A DNA stretch of 64,000 nucleotides. Origin: Symbiodinium natans (Eukaryota; Sar; Dinophyceae; Suessiales; Symbiodiniaceae). The notes beneath the pieces were generated by a model. It searched no databases, was not told where the DNA came from, and saw only the letters and a list, made by a program, of their open reading frames with translations. The DNA lies in assembly GCA_905221605.1 (NCBI GenBank), contig CAJNDS010000135.1:90001-154000 (forward strand), written 5' to 3'. The translations under genes and the position numbers were made by a program. Every line of letters starts with the position of its first letter. Position 1 is the stretch's first letter. This document shows, in pieces, positions 1-9,815 of this stretch.

Positions 1-100
1 TGGGTTGGTGGAGCTGGGAGTTCGATTTCGAGCCTCAGGGCCCCTGAGCGATTCAAGCCTTTGGGATGCGGTGTTTCGGGTCTGCGCTCGGGGTGTAGAG

Positions 101-196
101 TCGGGTTTAGGGTTTAGGGTTTATAGGGTTCAGGGTTCAGGGTTCAGGGTTTAGGGTTCAGGGTTTAGGGTTTAGGGTTTAGGGTTTAGGGCGTAG
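101..196 (+). repeat. Telomere-like array, TTTAGGG sense
   Basis: Degenerate TTTAGGG/TTCAGGG heptamers that run straight into the first exon-like island. A second short tract (299-331) follows that island. Confidence 0.9.
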
Positions 197-201
197 GGAG
201 A

Positions 202-299
202 GAGGACCTCTACCAGTCCCAGCTGGCCGAGCTGAATGCCTGCCACTCCTTACTGACGGTGGCCGGCACCTTACGCAGGGCTCCGCCTTCTCAACCAGG
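202..299 (+). CDS. Exon-like island, unknown protein
   Basis: Open frame beginning EDLYQSQLAELNACH and continuing to a GTTTAGGG donor at about 300. The possible acceptor is the TAG/GAG just upstream. Product unknown. Confidence 0.5.
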
Positions 300-680
300 G
301 TTTAGGGTTTCGGGTTTAGGGTTTAGGGTTCCTAAGAATCACCCAATAGTAGCATAGTCTTTTTGGATCCTCCCAGGGGTCTGGGTATGCCACCAGCATG
401 AACTTTGCGACCTAGAAACCTTGAAACACCTGTAAGCCCAAAATTTCCTAAAATCCTAAACCCTGTGATTCTAAGACGTGAAGTTTCAGGTAACCCCTGA
501 GCTCGAACCTCGCCAAAGGGGCCAACAACCTCAAAATCTCCGAACCCGAAACCTAAGACCCAGAGTAGGCCCTCATTCCCTTTTTTCTTTTTACGGGTTT
601 GGGCTTCCTCACAAGCTCCTTAAAACCTAAAAGGATGCCCCCATTTTTGTTACTAGGTTCTTGGGTCTCGAAACCCTCCA

Positions 681-825
681 CTTGGAGGTTCATGGTACTT
701 ACTAACCAGTTATAACTGTACTTATAACCCTACTTATAATACCCCTAAAGGGCCTTATAGGGGTTATCCCACTTATAAGTAGGGTTATAAGTACAGTTAA
801 AATTGGTTAGTAAGTTCCAGGAAGC
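681..825. mobile_element. Hairpin element, family A
   Basis: Imperfect inverted repeat (TTACTAACCAGTTATAACTG against its complement near 800-818). It starts CTTGGAGGTTCATGG. Related copies lie at 32775-32906 and, degenerate, at 63297-63405. No coding capacity. Confidence 0.7.
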
Positions 826-903
826 TTCAAGCACACTTTGGCTGAGGTGCAAAGGGCTGAGATACTTGTCATGCTCTTGGAGGTCAACTCCATCTTCGCG
901 TTC

Positions 904-1046
904 ACCCTAAACCCTAAACCCTAAACCCTAAACCCTAAACCCTAAACCCTAAACCCTAAACCCTAAACCCCAAACCCTAAACCCTAAACCCTAAACCCTG
1001 AACCCTTAACCCTTAACCCTTAACCCTTAACCCTAAACCCTAAATC
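904..1046 (-). repeat. Telomere-like array, CCCTAAA sense
   Basis: About 20 CCCTAAA units grading into CCCTTAA variants, immediately before an exon-like island. Confidence 0.95.
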
Positions 1047-1054
1047 CGGTCCAG

Positions 1055-1151
1055 GAGCCGCTCATACAGTCTACAGCCCTCTTGGAGTGACTTTGCCGTG
1101 CCCGTGAAAAGTCTCAAGGTCTTCCTGGCAGAGAGGAAGTCCCTTCCTTGA
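1055..1151 (+). CDS. Exon-like island, unknown protein
   Basis: After acceptor CCAG (1054) the frame reads SRSYSLQPSWSDFAV to a TGA at 1149-1151. CCCTAAA array on the left, TTTAGGG on the right. Either a terminal exon or one with a donor just before the stop. Confidence 0.45.
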
Positions 1152-1259
1152 GAAGGGCTTTAGGGTTTAGGGTTTAGGGTTTAGGGTGAGAAGGGCACAT
1201 GCCCTGACGTCTCAGAGTTCCACGTCTCTCTCTCTCTCTCTCTCTATATCTCCCTCTTT

Positions 1260-1345
1260 TCAACTACGAGATCAAGGAGTTGTACTGCTACGACAAACCT
1301 TTAGAGACAGAAACCCAACCCTTCAGCTGTTGGGACTTAAGGGGT
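1260..1345 (+). CDS. Exon-like island after a CT microsatellite
   Basis: A (CT)n tract (1225-1258) could serve as the pyrimidine tract. The frame FNYEIKELYCYDKPL is open to a consensus donor GTGAGC at 1346. Confidence 0.5.
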
Positions 1346-1469
1346 GTGAGCAGGACCTCTAGAAGGGACCCTGAATCCTATTCTCCTACAGGGGCGGGAG
1401 GGAGGCGGGGATTCCTTATATACTTCCTATGTACCAAAATCACGCCTAAATAACCCCGAAAGTCCCGTA

Positions 1470-1562
1470 CCCTAAACCCTAAACCCTAAACCCTGAACCC
1501 TAAACCCTAAACCCTAAACCCTGAACCCTAAACCCTAAACCCTAAACCCTAAACCCTAAACC
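1470..1562 (-). repeat. Telomere-like array, CCCTAAA sense
   Basis: About 13 units with occasional CCCTGAA variants, upstream of the next island. Confidence 0.95.
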
Positions 1563-1584
1563 CCCCTACTTTAGTTTCTTATAG

Positions 1585-1650
1585 AAGCCCAAACGCGCTC
1601 CCAAGGACCAGGAGAGGCTGGCCACCATGTCGAGGGGCTCAGACAGCTGA
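1585..1650 (+). CDS. Basic exon-like island
   Basis: Acceptor TTCTTATAG (1584), then KPKRAPKDQERLATM, ending at TGA 1648-1650. The KRAP motif recurs in the island at 61239. TTTAGGG array follows. Confidence 0.5.
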   Translation, partial: KPKRAPKDQERLATMSRGSDS

Positions 1651-1662
1651 GTCGGTGTCGGA

Positions 1663-1770
1663 GTTTAGGGTTTAGGGTTTAGGGTTTAGGGTTTAGGGTT
1701 TGGGGTTAGGGTTTGGGGTTTGGGGTTTGGGGTTTGGGGTTTGGGGTTTGGGGTTTGGGGTTTGGGGGGC
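1663..1770 (+). repeat. Telomere-like array grading to TTTGGGG
   Basis: Five TTTAGGG units followed by a block of TTTGGGG units: the array switches variant once rather than mixing. Confidence 0.9.
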
Positions 1771-1839
1771 GGAACTTTAGGAGCATCAGAAGGGTAGGAG
1801 GTTACATAAAGACATGTACTGTTAAACATGTGACAAAGG

Positions 1840-1958
1840 CTAGATCTAGCTTTGAAGACACCTTTTGGCGAGGAGGTCAGATTCAAAAGGGGCGGCATCT
1901 TGGGCTGGGCCATTGTCAACGGGAGTTTGAAGAGCAGTTCAGCCGAATTGCTTACTAG
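1840..1958 (+). CDS. Possible exon
   Basis: Frame with SSFEDTFWRGGQIQK and LGHCQREFEEQFSRI, ending TAG 1956-1958. An internal GGTCAG at about 1880 could be the true acceptor. Weak. Confidence 0.35.
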
Positions 1959-2010
1959 GTAGGACTCTGGGGAATCTACGAGTTTAAGGTTTAGGGTTTA
2001 GGGTTTAGAG

Positions 2011-2083
2011 TAGGAAACATCCTCATGTTCGACCCAATTCTTCTCAACATGCTTGGTCGGCCTTGGGGGTGTAGCGGCCAGAT
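2011..2083 (+). CDS. Exon-like island
   Basis: VGNILMFDPILLNML in one frame after a TTTAGAG acceptor at the edge of a TTTAGGG tract. CCCTAAA tract follows, the rarer flank order here. Confidence 0.4.
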
Positions 2084-2360
2084 ACCCCTAAACCCTAAAC
2101 CCTAAACCCTAAACCCTAAACCCTACAAAGGCACCAGGGTGCCGGGTTCAGGGTTTAGGATTTTGGGGCTTAGGGTACCTGATTCAAACCGAGAACTGCA
2201 AACACCAGAGCCCTCCCTCCCTCACCCGAAAACCCTAACCCTGAGGCCTGAACCCTAAGCCGGGAACCCTGAACCTTGAAACCCAAACCCTGAACCCTGA
2301 ACCCTAAGCCCGGAACCCTAAACCCTAAACCCCTAAACCCTGAGAAGTCATTCTTGCAAG

Positions 2361-2406
2361 GCTGGCACCCTACGTCAATGCGTCTGGCGAGCTGGTCATG
2401 GAGGCG
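2361..2406 (+). CDS. Small exon-like island
   Basis: 46 nt between acceptor TTCTTGCAAG and donor GTTTGGG (2407). Reads LAPYVNASGELVMEA. CCCTAAA tracts upstream. Confidence 0.5.
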
Positions 2407-2522
2407 GTTTGGGATTTCGGGCTCGGGACTTTAGATTCGGGTGGATCGAAGAGAGGGGTATAGGGTTTCGGGTTGACGGTTTAGGGCTAAAGTTCAGCTT
2501 TCTTGTTCTTTTGGTTTTGCAG

Positions 2523-2701
2523 AGATGGTGCTGGTGGGGTTTTTGTGGTGTTTTAGGATGTTCAGCTTTGAAGGCTCGGATGCTTCAATGTGTTGGCGTG
2601 TTCGGGGGCCTATGAGGGATGTTCCTGAAAAGGTGCGCGACGGCGGAAGGACCGAAAAAAGATGCGCCCTCAACACGTTGAAGGGAGCAATGGTCACATG
2701 A
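2523..2701 (+). CDS. Exon with strong acceptor
   Basis: One of the best acceptors in the window (pyrimidine-rich tract ending TTTTGCAG at 2522). An open frame of 58 codons from ATG 2525 to TGA 2699-2701 (MVLVGFLWCFRMFSF, later VRDGGRTEKRC). It could be internal or terminal. Product unknown. Confidence 0.5.
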
Positions 2702-2942
2702 ACATAAAGGACAAAATATGAATGTAAATCCCAGAGGATCCGTTTGTAGCATTATTATGACATCAGGTACCCAGAAACCACACTAAATAGGGTTTCGGGG
2801 TCCTTACTTCCATAAGAGTACTACAAATGGACCCTCTGGGAATAGAGAATTAATCATGCGCCAAGAATCTCTAAATCCTAAACCCTATAAACCCTAAACC
2901 CTAAACCCCTCAAGCTCCTAAAGTTGGGTTTGACAATCACAG

Positions 2943-3011
2943 GGTAGGAGCCCGGCGTTGGGAGCACGGAGAACGAAGTGCCGGGGCGTGAGAAGCGCCA
3001 ATGCAGCTAAG
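2943..3011 (+). CDS. Exon-like island, 23 codons
   Basis: Acceptor ATCACAG (2942), 69 nt in phase 0 (GRSPALGARRTKCRG), donor GTTCGG at 3012 leading into a TTTAGGG tract. Confidence 0.5.
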
Positions 3012-3286
3012 GTTCGGTTTAGGGTTCAGGGTTCAGGGTTCAGGGTTCAGGGTTTAGGGTTTAGATTTGAGGCGTTAGGGTTTTGGGTTTTGGTGTTTAG
3101 GGTTACATGAGATGCGGCCAATGATATAGTGAGGATAGTGCAGCGAAAAGGAAGAGGGGGAACCCTTAAAGAAACTCCCACCTGAAGATTGCTTTCAGGG
3201 TTGTATGATGGCTTTTTTGCAGGGGCTGCCTTGTGGGGAATCTTCTGCTTCCCTTGTCAATGAGGGTTGAGGGAGTTAGGGTGTAG

Positions 3287-3528
3287 GGCCGAGCAGGTTC
3301 AAGACGCTGCTCGTGACTCATCCCGAACGAGCGTTTCTGGTTCGGTAGTTGAGGTCACGCTGGTTGTAGTCTATGCGGTTTAGGGTTTAGGGTTTAGGTT
3401 TTAGGGTTAGGGTTTTGGGTTAAAAAAACCCACACCTTGGTTTAAGGTGCTCGATGAACCCGCCAGGCCCCAGACCCAGATGTGATGCTCTTCAAGCAGG
3501 GTTTGGACCTCCGGCTGAAGGACCGCCC
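3287..3528 (+). CDS. Two-exon phase-consistent fragment
   Basis: Exon 3287-3377 reads AEQVQDAARDSSRTS and ends at GTTTAGGG. Exon 3467-3528 (acceptor CCGCCAG) reads APDPDVMLFKQGLDL and ends at another GTTTAGGG. The 89-nt intron 3378-3466 joins them in phase 0. Product unknown. Confidence 0.55.
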
Positions 3529-3686
3529 GTTTAGGGTTTAGGGCTTGGGGTTTAGGGTATATATGGGCTTAGGGTTTAGGGCTACGGGGCTTCGGAGGAG
3601 ATGGTTCAAGTTTCAATTTAAAGGAGCCTCCTGTGGAAACGGGTCCGCGGACACCCTGCCTCGCCTTGTTGTTGGGTACCCATTGG

Positions 3687-3770
3687 GATGTTCCCCCCTT
3701 CTACGAACAGTCCTTAATGGGGATTATCATAGGGGGGTACTATAATCCCTTTCAAGGACAGCTAGAAAAA
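3687..3770. mobile_element. Hairpin element, family B
   Basis: Starts GGGATGTTCCCCCC with AACAGTCCTTAAT inside. Right arm decayed. Better copies at 21631, 39021, 44372 and 52361. Confidence 0.55.
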
Positions 3771-3791
3771 AGACCCACTTCCATAAAACAG

Positions 3792-3913
3792 TACTAGAAC
3801 AGTTTCTCCGTCGCCCTTGCCGGCCCAGTCACCTGGGGATGTGCTTTTTAATTGTGGCAACACGACCGCTTGGGGCACCGCATTGGGAACGTGATTGCAT
3901 GTGGCGTGCCTGA
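3792..3913 (+). CDS. Exon-like island ending in stop
   Basis: After AACAG (3791) the frame reads LEQFLRRPCRPSHLG to TGA 3911-3913. CCCTAAA array follows at once. Confidence 0.45.
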
Positions 3914-4020
3914 CCCTAAGCCCTAAACCCTAAACCCTAAACCCTAAACCCTAAACCCTAAACCCTAAACCCTAAACCCTAAACCCTAAACCCTAAACCC
4001 TAAAAACCCTAAACCCTAAT
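3913..4020 (-). repeat. Telomere-like array, CCCTAAA sense
   Basis: About 14 mostly perfect units. Confidence 0.95.
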
Positions 4021-4054
4021 CCCTATAAACCCAAAACCCCAAACCCTGGTGATA

Positions 4055-4150
4055 ACTGTGCTTTGGGTGCCTTGCCGAAACTTTGCCGAGTTGCGCCCGA
4101 GAATTGGGGGGGCTCGAGCTCCAAGCCCAGCAGTGCTTCGGCAGTTTGCT
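4055..4150 (+). CDS. Exon-like island, frame ambiguous
   Basis: All three + frames are open. LAETLPSCARELGGL and PCRNFAELRPRIGGA both look protein-like. CCCTAAA left, TTTAGGG right. Confidence 0.4.
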
Positions 4151-4270
4151 GGGGTTTAGGGTTTAGGGTTTAGGGTTCAGGGTTTAGGGTTTAGGGTTCA
4201 GGGTTTAGGGTTTAGGGTTTAGGGCTCCAACTCCAAACCCTCAACATTGAACCCCCCTTATTCGCCTCAG

Positions 4271-4325
4271 GTGTTGCCAGAGGCATCCTTCCATGAGGCT
4301 TCAATTGCCACGGGGCTCTCCACAA
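4271..4325 (+). CDS. Exon with GC-type donor
   Basis: Acceptor TTCGCCTCAG (4270). VLPEASFHEASIATG in phase 0. The right edge is ACAA|GCCCTAAACG, which fits a GC donor made by the CCCTAAA-sense tract. Confidence 0.5.
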
Positions 4326-4510
4326 GCCCTAAACGCTAAGCCCGCAACCCTAAGCCCTGAGCCCTAAACCCGAAGCCCTAAACCCTAAACCCTGAACTCT
4401 CGTCTGCCCCTCGGACCCCTGCTCTTTCTGTGACAGATGAGGGTTTGTGGGTTTCGACTTTGACCTGACACTTTAAACCCAAATGACCCCCTAAACCCTA
4501 AACCCTGCAG

Positions 4511-4570
4511 GAGTTTGAGGAAGACTGCAGGCGGATCCAACAGCCCGGTCCTCCGCATCCTGCAATTGGC
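4511..4570 (+). CDS. Exon-like island
   Basis: Acceptor CCCTGCAG (4510) directly after CCCTAAA units. EFEEDCRRIQQPGPP in phase 0 to a TGA at 4571. Confidence 0.5.
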
Positions 4571-4647
4571 TGAGGGTCTAGCGCCTCAAGGTTTCAAGGG
4601 TCCGGGCTTTCTGCAAAATCCCCAAATCCTAGTATAGGTCTGAAGGG

Positions 4648-4849
4648 CCCTAAACCCTAAACCCTAAACCCTAAACCCTAAACCCTAAACCCTAAACCCT
4701 AAACCCTAAACCCTAAACCCTAAACCCTAAACCCTAAACCCTAAACCCTAAACCCTAAACCCTAAACCTAAACCCTAAACCCTAAACCCTAAACCCTAAA
4801 CCCTAAACCCTAAACCCTAAACCCTAAACCCTAAACCCTAAACCCTAAA
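4648..4849 (-). repeat. Long CCCTAAA array
   Basis: About 29 nearly perfect units with one 6-mer slip, among the longest tracts here. Confidence 0.98.
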
Positions 4850-4962
4850 TGTAAGGTTGAGGGCTCCGGTGCCGAATCTCTCTTCGAGCAGGGCTTTTTT
4901 GGAGTGTCTGTGGGATCAGGGCACCCAAAGACCCGACAACTCCAGGCCTTTAAGGGCTTCAG

Positions 4963-5125
4963 GCTTTTCGAGCTTTGGAGCTTAAAGCGGCCTTCAACCC
5001 AAAGGGCTTGGGACTCTCCTCTATGCCGCAAGAGGCCAAACCTGCCGGTGCCCAGGACCCCGCGCATGAGCCAAAGGTTCTCAACGCCAATCCCGAAATA
5101 GGATTTGATCTAGGCTGGGTCTCTA
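4963..5125 (+). CDS. Longer exon with consensus donor
   Basis: Acceptor GGCTTCAG (4962). The frame AFRALELKAAFNPKG, later QEAKPAGAQDPAHEP, is open to consensus donor GTAAGC at 5126. It also stays open beyond, to TGA 5215-5217, so intron retention or a terminal exon cannot be excluded. Confidence 0.55.
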
Positions 5126-5293
5126 GTAAGCCTATATTTCTCAAAGTGTCGGGTTCCAAAAAGGGCCCGCAGTTTAGATACCCCTCCAAACGAAAACCTG
5201 AGCTCGCAATTGCATGAGATATCGACCGAGACGCATCAAGCACTCGTCGTGCCCCAGAGCCCAACAACCTACAAACAAGAGAGCTTTGGGATC

Positions 5294-5388
5294 CCTAAAC
5301 CCTAAACCCTAAACCCTAAACCCTAAACCCTAAACCCTAAACCCTAAACCCTAAACCCTGAACCCTGAACCCTGAACCCTAAACCCTA
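5294..5388 (-). repeat. Telomere-like array, CCCTAAA sense
   Basis: About 13 units, the last few CCCTGAA. Followed by an island (5393-5506) open in three frames, one reading AYNSEVGVGAATSCF into the next TTTAGGG tract. Confidence 0.9.
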
Positions 5389-5752
5389 TACCGCTTACAA
5401 CTCGGAAGTCGGGGTTGGAGCGGCAACGTCTTGCTTCTGTTGGAGTCCTTGGCTCGCAGCTCTTGCCAAATTGCCTTCAGTCGCTGAAGAAGCTTGGCTG
5501 AACCTAGGGTTTAGGGTTTAGGGTTTAGGGTTTAGGGTTTAGGGTTTAGGGTTTAGGGTTAACGTGGGGCTCACGTTGCCTACTATTTGTGAGGGGGTTG
5601 TGCCGCTTTCTTTTTCGGGGTTATCGCCTAGGTTTAAGTAGGTTTAGAGTCTAGGGTGTTAGGGTGGCATTAGGGCATGAGGGTGTAAGGGATTGGGGTG
5701 CAGGGCTTTAGGGCTTAGGGAGGCTTGGTTAGCAGAACTTGATTTCCTCCAG

Positions 5753-5810
5753 CGCCCAAGACTCTGAAGCCAAACAACCTACAGCAGCGCTCCCTACGAC
5801 GATCTTCCGG
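5753..5810 (+). CDS. Exon-like island
   Basis: Acceptor ATTTCCTCCAG (5752), then AQDSEAKQPTAALPT. Right boundary unclear; CCCTAAA tract follows at 5818. Confidence 0.45.
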
Positions 5811-5904
5811 CGACCCACACCTAAAACCCTAAACCCTCAACCCTCAACCCTAAACCCTCAACCCTCAACCCTAAACCCTAAACCCTAAACCCTCAACCCT
5901 ATCA

Positions 5905-5997
5905 AAACGGCCCAAGTTGCGGTCTGAGCGCCAGAGGATACGGCAGAGAGCGTCGGGCATGAAGGGGCACCGTGATTTTGAGGCATCCGGGCTGCAA
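5905..5997 (+). CDS. Basic exon-like island
   Basis: KRPKLRSERQRIRQR then MKGHRDFEASGLQ in phase 0, ending at GTTTAGGG (5998). CCCTAAA left, TTTAGGG right. The exact acceptor (possibly AAG 5916) is uncertain. Confidence 0.5.
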
Positions 5998-6348
5998 GTT
6001 TAGGGTTTAGGGTTTCGGGTTTAGGGTTTAGGGTTTTAGGGTTTTAGGGTTTTAGGGTTTAGGGTTTAGGGTTTAGGGTTTGGGGTTTAGGGTTTGGGTT
6101 TAGGGTTTAGGGTTTAGGGTTGCTCCCAACTCAGCCTTGTTGCCTGCAGCCCTGAACACTGAACCCCCTGAAGAAGCCTTCTGAACTCTAAGCCCCGAAC
6201 CCCTAATCACTGAACCCTGCGAGACCCTAATCCCTGAACCCTGGATTAGGTCCATGTTGTGTTGTTTTGTTTAAGCTTGTTGTGGTTCAGGGTTTAGGCT
6301 TTGGGGTTGGGGTTTAGGGTTTAGGGTTTAGAGTTGGCTTTGCTGCAG

Positions 6349-6412
6349 GAGTTTACCGAAGAAGTTTGTCCAACAAAGTTGAACATCTTTCGTTTTGCCC
6401 CGAGCCCCACAA
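6349..6412 (+). CDS. Exon-like island
   Basis: Acceptor TTTGCTGCAG (6348). EFTEEVCPTKLNIFR in phase 0, which would follow the 5905 exon in phase. CCCTAAA tract on the right. Confidence 0.5.
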
Positions 6413-6664
6413 CCCGCCTAAACCCTAAACCCTAAACCCTAAATCCTAAATCCTAAATCCTAAACCCGCCTATAGTGTAAGTTCTAAGGTCCATGCAATA
6501 CAAACTCTGGATCCCAAACAGCCCCACATGGGATCCCAAACCCTAAGCCCTAGACCATAAACCCCAAATCCTAAACCCTAAACCCTAAACCGTAAACGCT
6601 ACACACCCGGGGGCCAAACCACCGGACCCTGAACCCGAAACCCTCAACCCTACACTAAGCCAAG

Positions 6665-6713
6665 ATTCCCCCTTGAGCCCCGAAAAGCTTCAAAGACCTC
6701 GACGAAGGCCCAG
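6665..6713 (+). CDS. Small exon-like island
   Basis: DSPLSPEKLQRPRRR between acceptor GCCAAG and donor GTTTAGGG at 6714. Confidence 0.45.
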
Positions 6714-7229
6714 GTTTAGGGTTTAGGATTTCGGGTCCAGGGTCTTTGTGGCTTTGTGGCGGTGGTGGTTTTAGGGCTTTTAGAGTTCTAGAGTTTTCGG
6801 GGGTTGCAAGGTTTAGGGTTTAGGGTTGAGGGTTTGAAGTTTAGAGTTTAGGCTTTTCAGGCGTCGGCCAAGGGTTGCGCTTCATGGGAGTCATGGGTTT
6901 GCATGGTTTGGGGTTGAAGGGTCCGAGGTTTAGGGGAGGCTTTACGGCTTAGATATGCGGGAAGGGTTTCATGGCTCGGGGTTTCATGTGTGTAGGGCGT
7001 AAGGTTTATGATTTACGTTCAGGCCTGCCTCATTACTGTGTGTGCTGGCAAGCCCTAAACCCTCTCAACCCCTAAACCCTAAACCCTAAACCCTGAACCC
7101 TAAACCCTGCTGTGTGCAGTTTGGGGGGTCTAGGCTGAGGTTTACGGTGTGGCATGGTCAGGGCTTAGGGGGAGGTTTAGTGTTTAGGGTTTAGGGTTTA
7201 GGGTTCAGGGTGTTTGCGGTGCAAGTCAG

Positions 7230-7848
7230 CCCACCGCGATGTTCGGATGCTCAACAGTCGGGTACCACAGGGTTTAGGGTTTAGGGTTTAGGGTTTAGAC
7301 TCTAAATGGGGGCTGACGAAAATGAGGGACCCCAATGTAGTCCCCCAAGTAGTAGGCTTCCCTTAGAATAAGGTACCCCAAGAAGGTACAGCTAATTTCG
7401 GGAACCCCCCAATCCTACCCTAAACCCTAAACCCTAAACCCTAAACCCTAAACCCTAAACCCTAAACCCTAAACCCTAAACCCTAAACCCGAAACCCGAA
7501 ACCCGAAAGCCAAAGCTTTGCAGTAGGTTGCCCCGAAGTTGCATCGAGGTTTCAGAGTCGGGTCCCCTCGCGGCTACTTTTTCTCTCTCAGGTTGGGGTG
7601 TATGGTTTAGGGTTTAGGGTTTAGGGTTTAGGGTTGTTGAAGGGTTAAGATTAAGTGCTTCGGGGTTAGGTTTCGGGGTTAAGGGGTTAGGGATTTAAAG
7701 CTAGCGTTTGGGCTCGATCAGGTTTTCCTGAAGTACTCGAAGGAGTATCCGCCAATTGTGGAGAGGATCCAGTCCCTGTTGCAGCCAGGCCAGGACCTAC
7801 GCCCACCCAAAACTCCGAAGCTTCAGCACCCGACACCCTTATCCCAAA
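7230..7848 (+). CDS. Three-exon phase-consistent fragment
   Basis: Exons 7230-7271 (HRDVRMLNSRVPQ), 7524-7591 (GCPEVASRFQSRVPS) and 7722-about 7848 (VFLKYSKEYPPIVER) join in one frame. Intron 7272-7523 starts GTTTAGGG, carries a hairpin copy (7310-7410) and a CCCTAAA array, and ends TTTGCAG. Intron 7592-7721 starts GTTGGGG and contains TTTAGGG units. Product unknown. Confidence 0.6.
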
Positions 7849-8049
7849 ACCCTAAACCCTAAACCCCAAACCCTAAGCCCTAGACCCTATGAACCCTGAA
7901 GCCCTTGAACCGAACCCAAGACCGATTCCCTGACCCCAACCTCCACACACAAGTTTAAGGTTTAGGGTTTAGGGTTTAGGGTTTAGGGTTTAGGGTTTAC
8001 TCACACATCCAAGCTTTCAACTGTACGACGCCCCAAGCCCAAGCAAAAA

Positions 8050-8256
8050 ATGACAGTCGTTTCCACGTGGCTTTGTCTATGGCTTCGGGGCTTTTCTAGG
8101 GGAGAATACGTAGAGGGCTCCTATTTCGGGTTGTTCTTAGGATTTTTGGGGTCATCTGGGCGCATAAGTTTAAGGTTGCTTCTAGGTTTTCCGCCCCAGG
8201 AAGGGCGCCGTTTTAAGGCTTTGGGTTTCGGGTTTGTGGGAGCATTCGCGCTTTAG
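8050..8256 (+). other. Open stretch, coding status unclear
   Basis: A frame is open from about 8013 (LSTVRRPKPKQKMTV) to 8256, but its second half is hydrophobic and repetitive. Possibly a short exon at 8013-8080. Confidence 0.25.
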
Positions 8257-8349
8257 GCTAGAAGGTGCCCTTGGGTCAGGGTCCCTCAGGACCCACTATT
8301 CTAAGCCTAGCCAAGAAAGCAGGGCGCCCCCTTTTGCCCCCCTCGGTTG

Positions 8350-8500
8350 TGGGGATTCATTAATATGGTCCCTAACCTCCTGTCAAGGATTCTGATGTAC
8401 GGGCCCTTAATTTTTATAGGGTATATTCCGGGTATATAAGGGGCATACAATGGTACCCTTTTCAGGGCCCACGCTAAGGGACCATGTAACTACCCTTAGA
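8350..8500. mobile_element. Dispersed element, family I
   Basis: ATATGGTCCCTAACCTCCTG through a central TATA-rich part to AGGGACCATGTAACTACCC. A second diverged copy lies at 49745-49900. Confidence 0.6.
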
Positions 8501-8539
8501 GTGTAAAGGGTCTAGAGACCGAACTTATCGCGTTTGCAG

Positions 8540-8879
8540 TCGGCAGGCCCGTTGCGGCTGGACACGCCGGCACATGGCCGGAAGTCCATTCTCGACATCG
8601 GCCGCTGGGCCTTGTTGGCGCCGGCAGCCCCGACTTCGTCATCCCTGCAGCCCTGGACGTTGGGTGTAGATTTGGTTTAGGGCACACTAAACCCGAGATT
8701 TCGGGTTTAGGGTCTAGGGTGTAGGGGTTAAGTTGCTCCATAGTTGTTGTCATCAGGTCTGCTCCTATGGCGATTCTCAATCTAGGGATCAGACCGTCAT
8801 GGCATTAGCAGTCACTTCGGCACCTGTCTTTCCTCCAAGCCTTTTGACCGGATCTTTTCCACGGCCAGAGCGCAATTGA
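8540..8879 (+). CDS. Two-exon phase-consistent fragment
   Basis: Exon 8540-8658 (acceptor CGTTTGCAG) reads GRPVAAGHAGTWPEV and ends at GTTGGG. Exon 8757-8876 (acceptor GTCATCAG) reads VCSYGDSQSRDQTVM and reaches TGA 8877-8879. They join in phase 0 across a 98-nt intron. Possible C-terminus. Confidence 0.6.
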
Positions 8880-9246
8880 TTATCCTGTGGGGCTCTGCAG
8901 CGATAAGCCCTAAGCGTGTTTAAACACTAGCGACCTCAACAAAGCAAACCTTGCAAGCCCCAAGCTGCGCTGACCCCGAAGACCCCCCCCCAAAAAAAAA
9001 ATAAACTATACCCTAAACCCCTAGACCCCTAAACCTCAAACCCTAAACCCTAAACCCTAGACCCTACACCCTCACTACCGACATGCTCCAAACTCTGCTG
9101 AGAGCAGAACCCTACGTGCTGAACCCTAAACTCCACACTCCCACTAACCCCGAAGACCCTAAACCCTCTAAACCCTAAACCCTAAACCGTTACCAAACGC
9201 TAAAACCCTGAACCCTCTTAACCACGAAGGTGTCCTTGAAACCAAG

Positions 9247-9309
9247 GCGCGGGGGATGGACAGCTGCTGCGGCTCCTCGATGAGGTCTTTCTTCCGGAAC
9301 AGCTCCGAA
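9247..9309 (+). CDS. Exon-like island
   Basis: AGDGQLLRLLDEVFL between AACCAAG and donor GTTTTTG (9310). An island from 9499 (acceptor GGGTTCAG) is open in two frames; the phase-compatible one reads LCCSNVDRGPTGMSK. Confidence 0.5.
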
Positions 9310-9475
9310 GTTTTTGTGTTTAGGGTTTGTGGGGTTTTGTGGGGGTTTGTGGGGTTTTGTGGAGTTTTGTGGGGTTTTGGGGGGTTTTGGGGGGTTTTGG
9401 GGTTTGGGGTTTTGGGGTTTTGGGGTTTGGGGTTTTGGGGTTTTGGGGTTTGGGGTTTTGGGTTTTGGGGTTTTG
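9310..9475 (+). repeat. TTTTGGGG/TTTGTGGGG variant array
   Basis: A G-rich array in which the ordinary TTTAGGG unit is almost absent; it mixes 7- and 8-mers. Confidence 0.9.
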
Positions 9476-9815
9476 GTGTGTTGGGGTGGCGGGTTCAGGC
9501 CTTTGCTGCTCGAACGTCGATAGGGGCCCAACAGGCATGTCGAAAGTTGCACCGAGCTCCGTCAGCCCATCATAGAATAATAGTAATTACCTCGAAAACC
9601 ATCCTTTCAAGGTCAGCTCCTGTGGGTGCATACAGATTTGTACGTATATCTTTCATGCTTTTTGGCCCGTTTGGTCCATTGTATGATACGGGCCCGTGGT
9701 TTTTGAGTCCCAAGCAGGGACCGTGATGAAAAACAGCCTTTGGCTTTGGGCGTTTTCGTCAGGTCCATCAAGTCCACGCTTGACATGCCGATAGATGACT
9801 TGAAGTCACTTTTAG

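Noticed and set aside
1-1050. A true chromosome end.
   Set aside because: Arrays occur in both orientations throughout, are short, and alternate with unique DNA; there is no terminal run.
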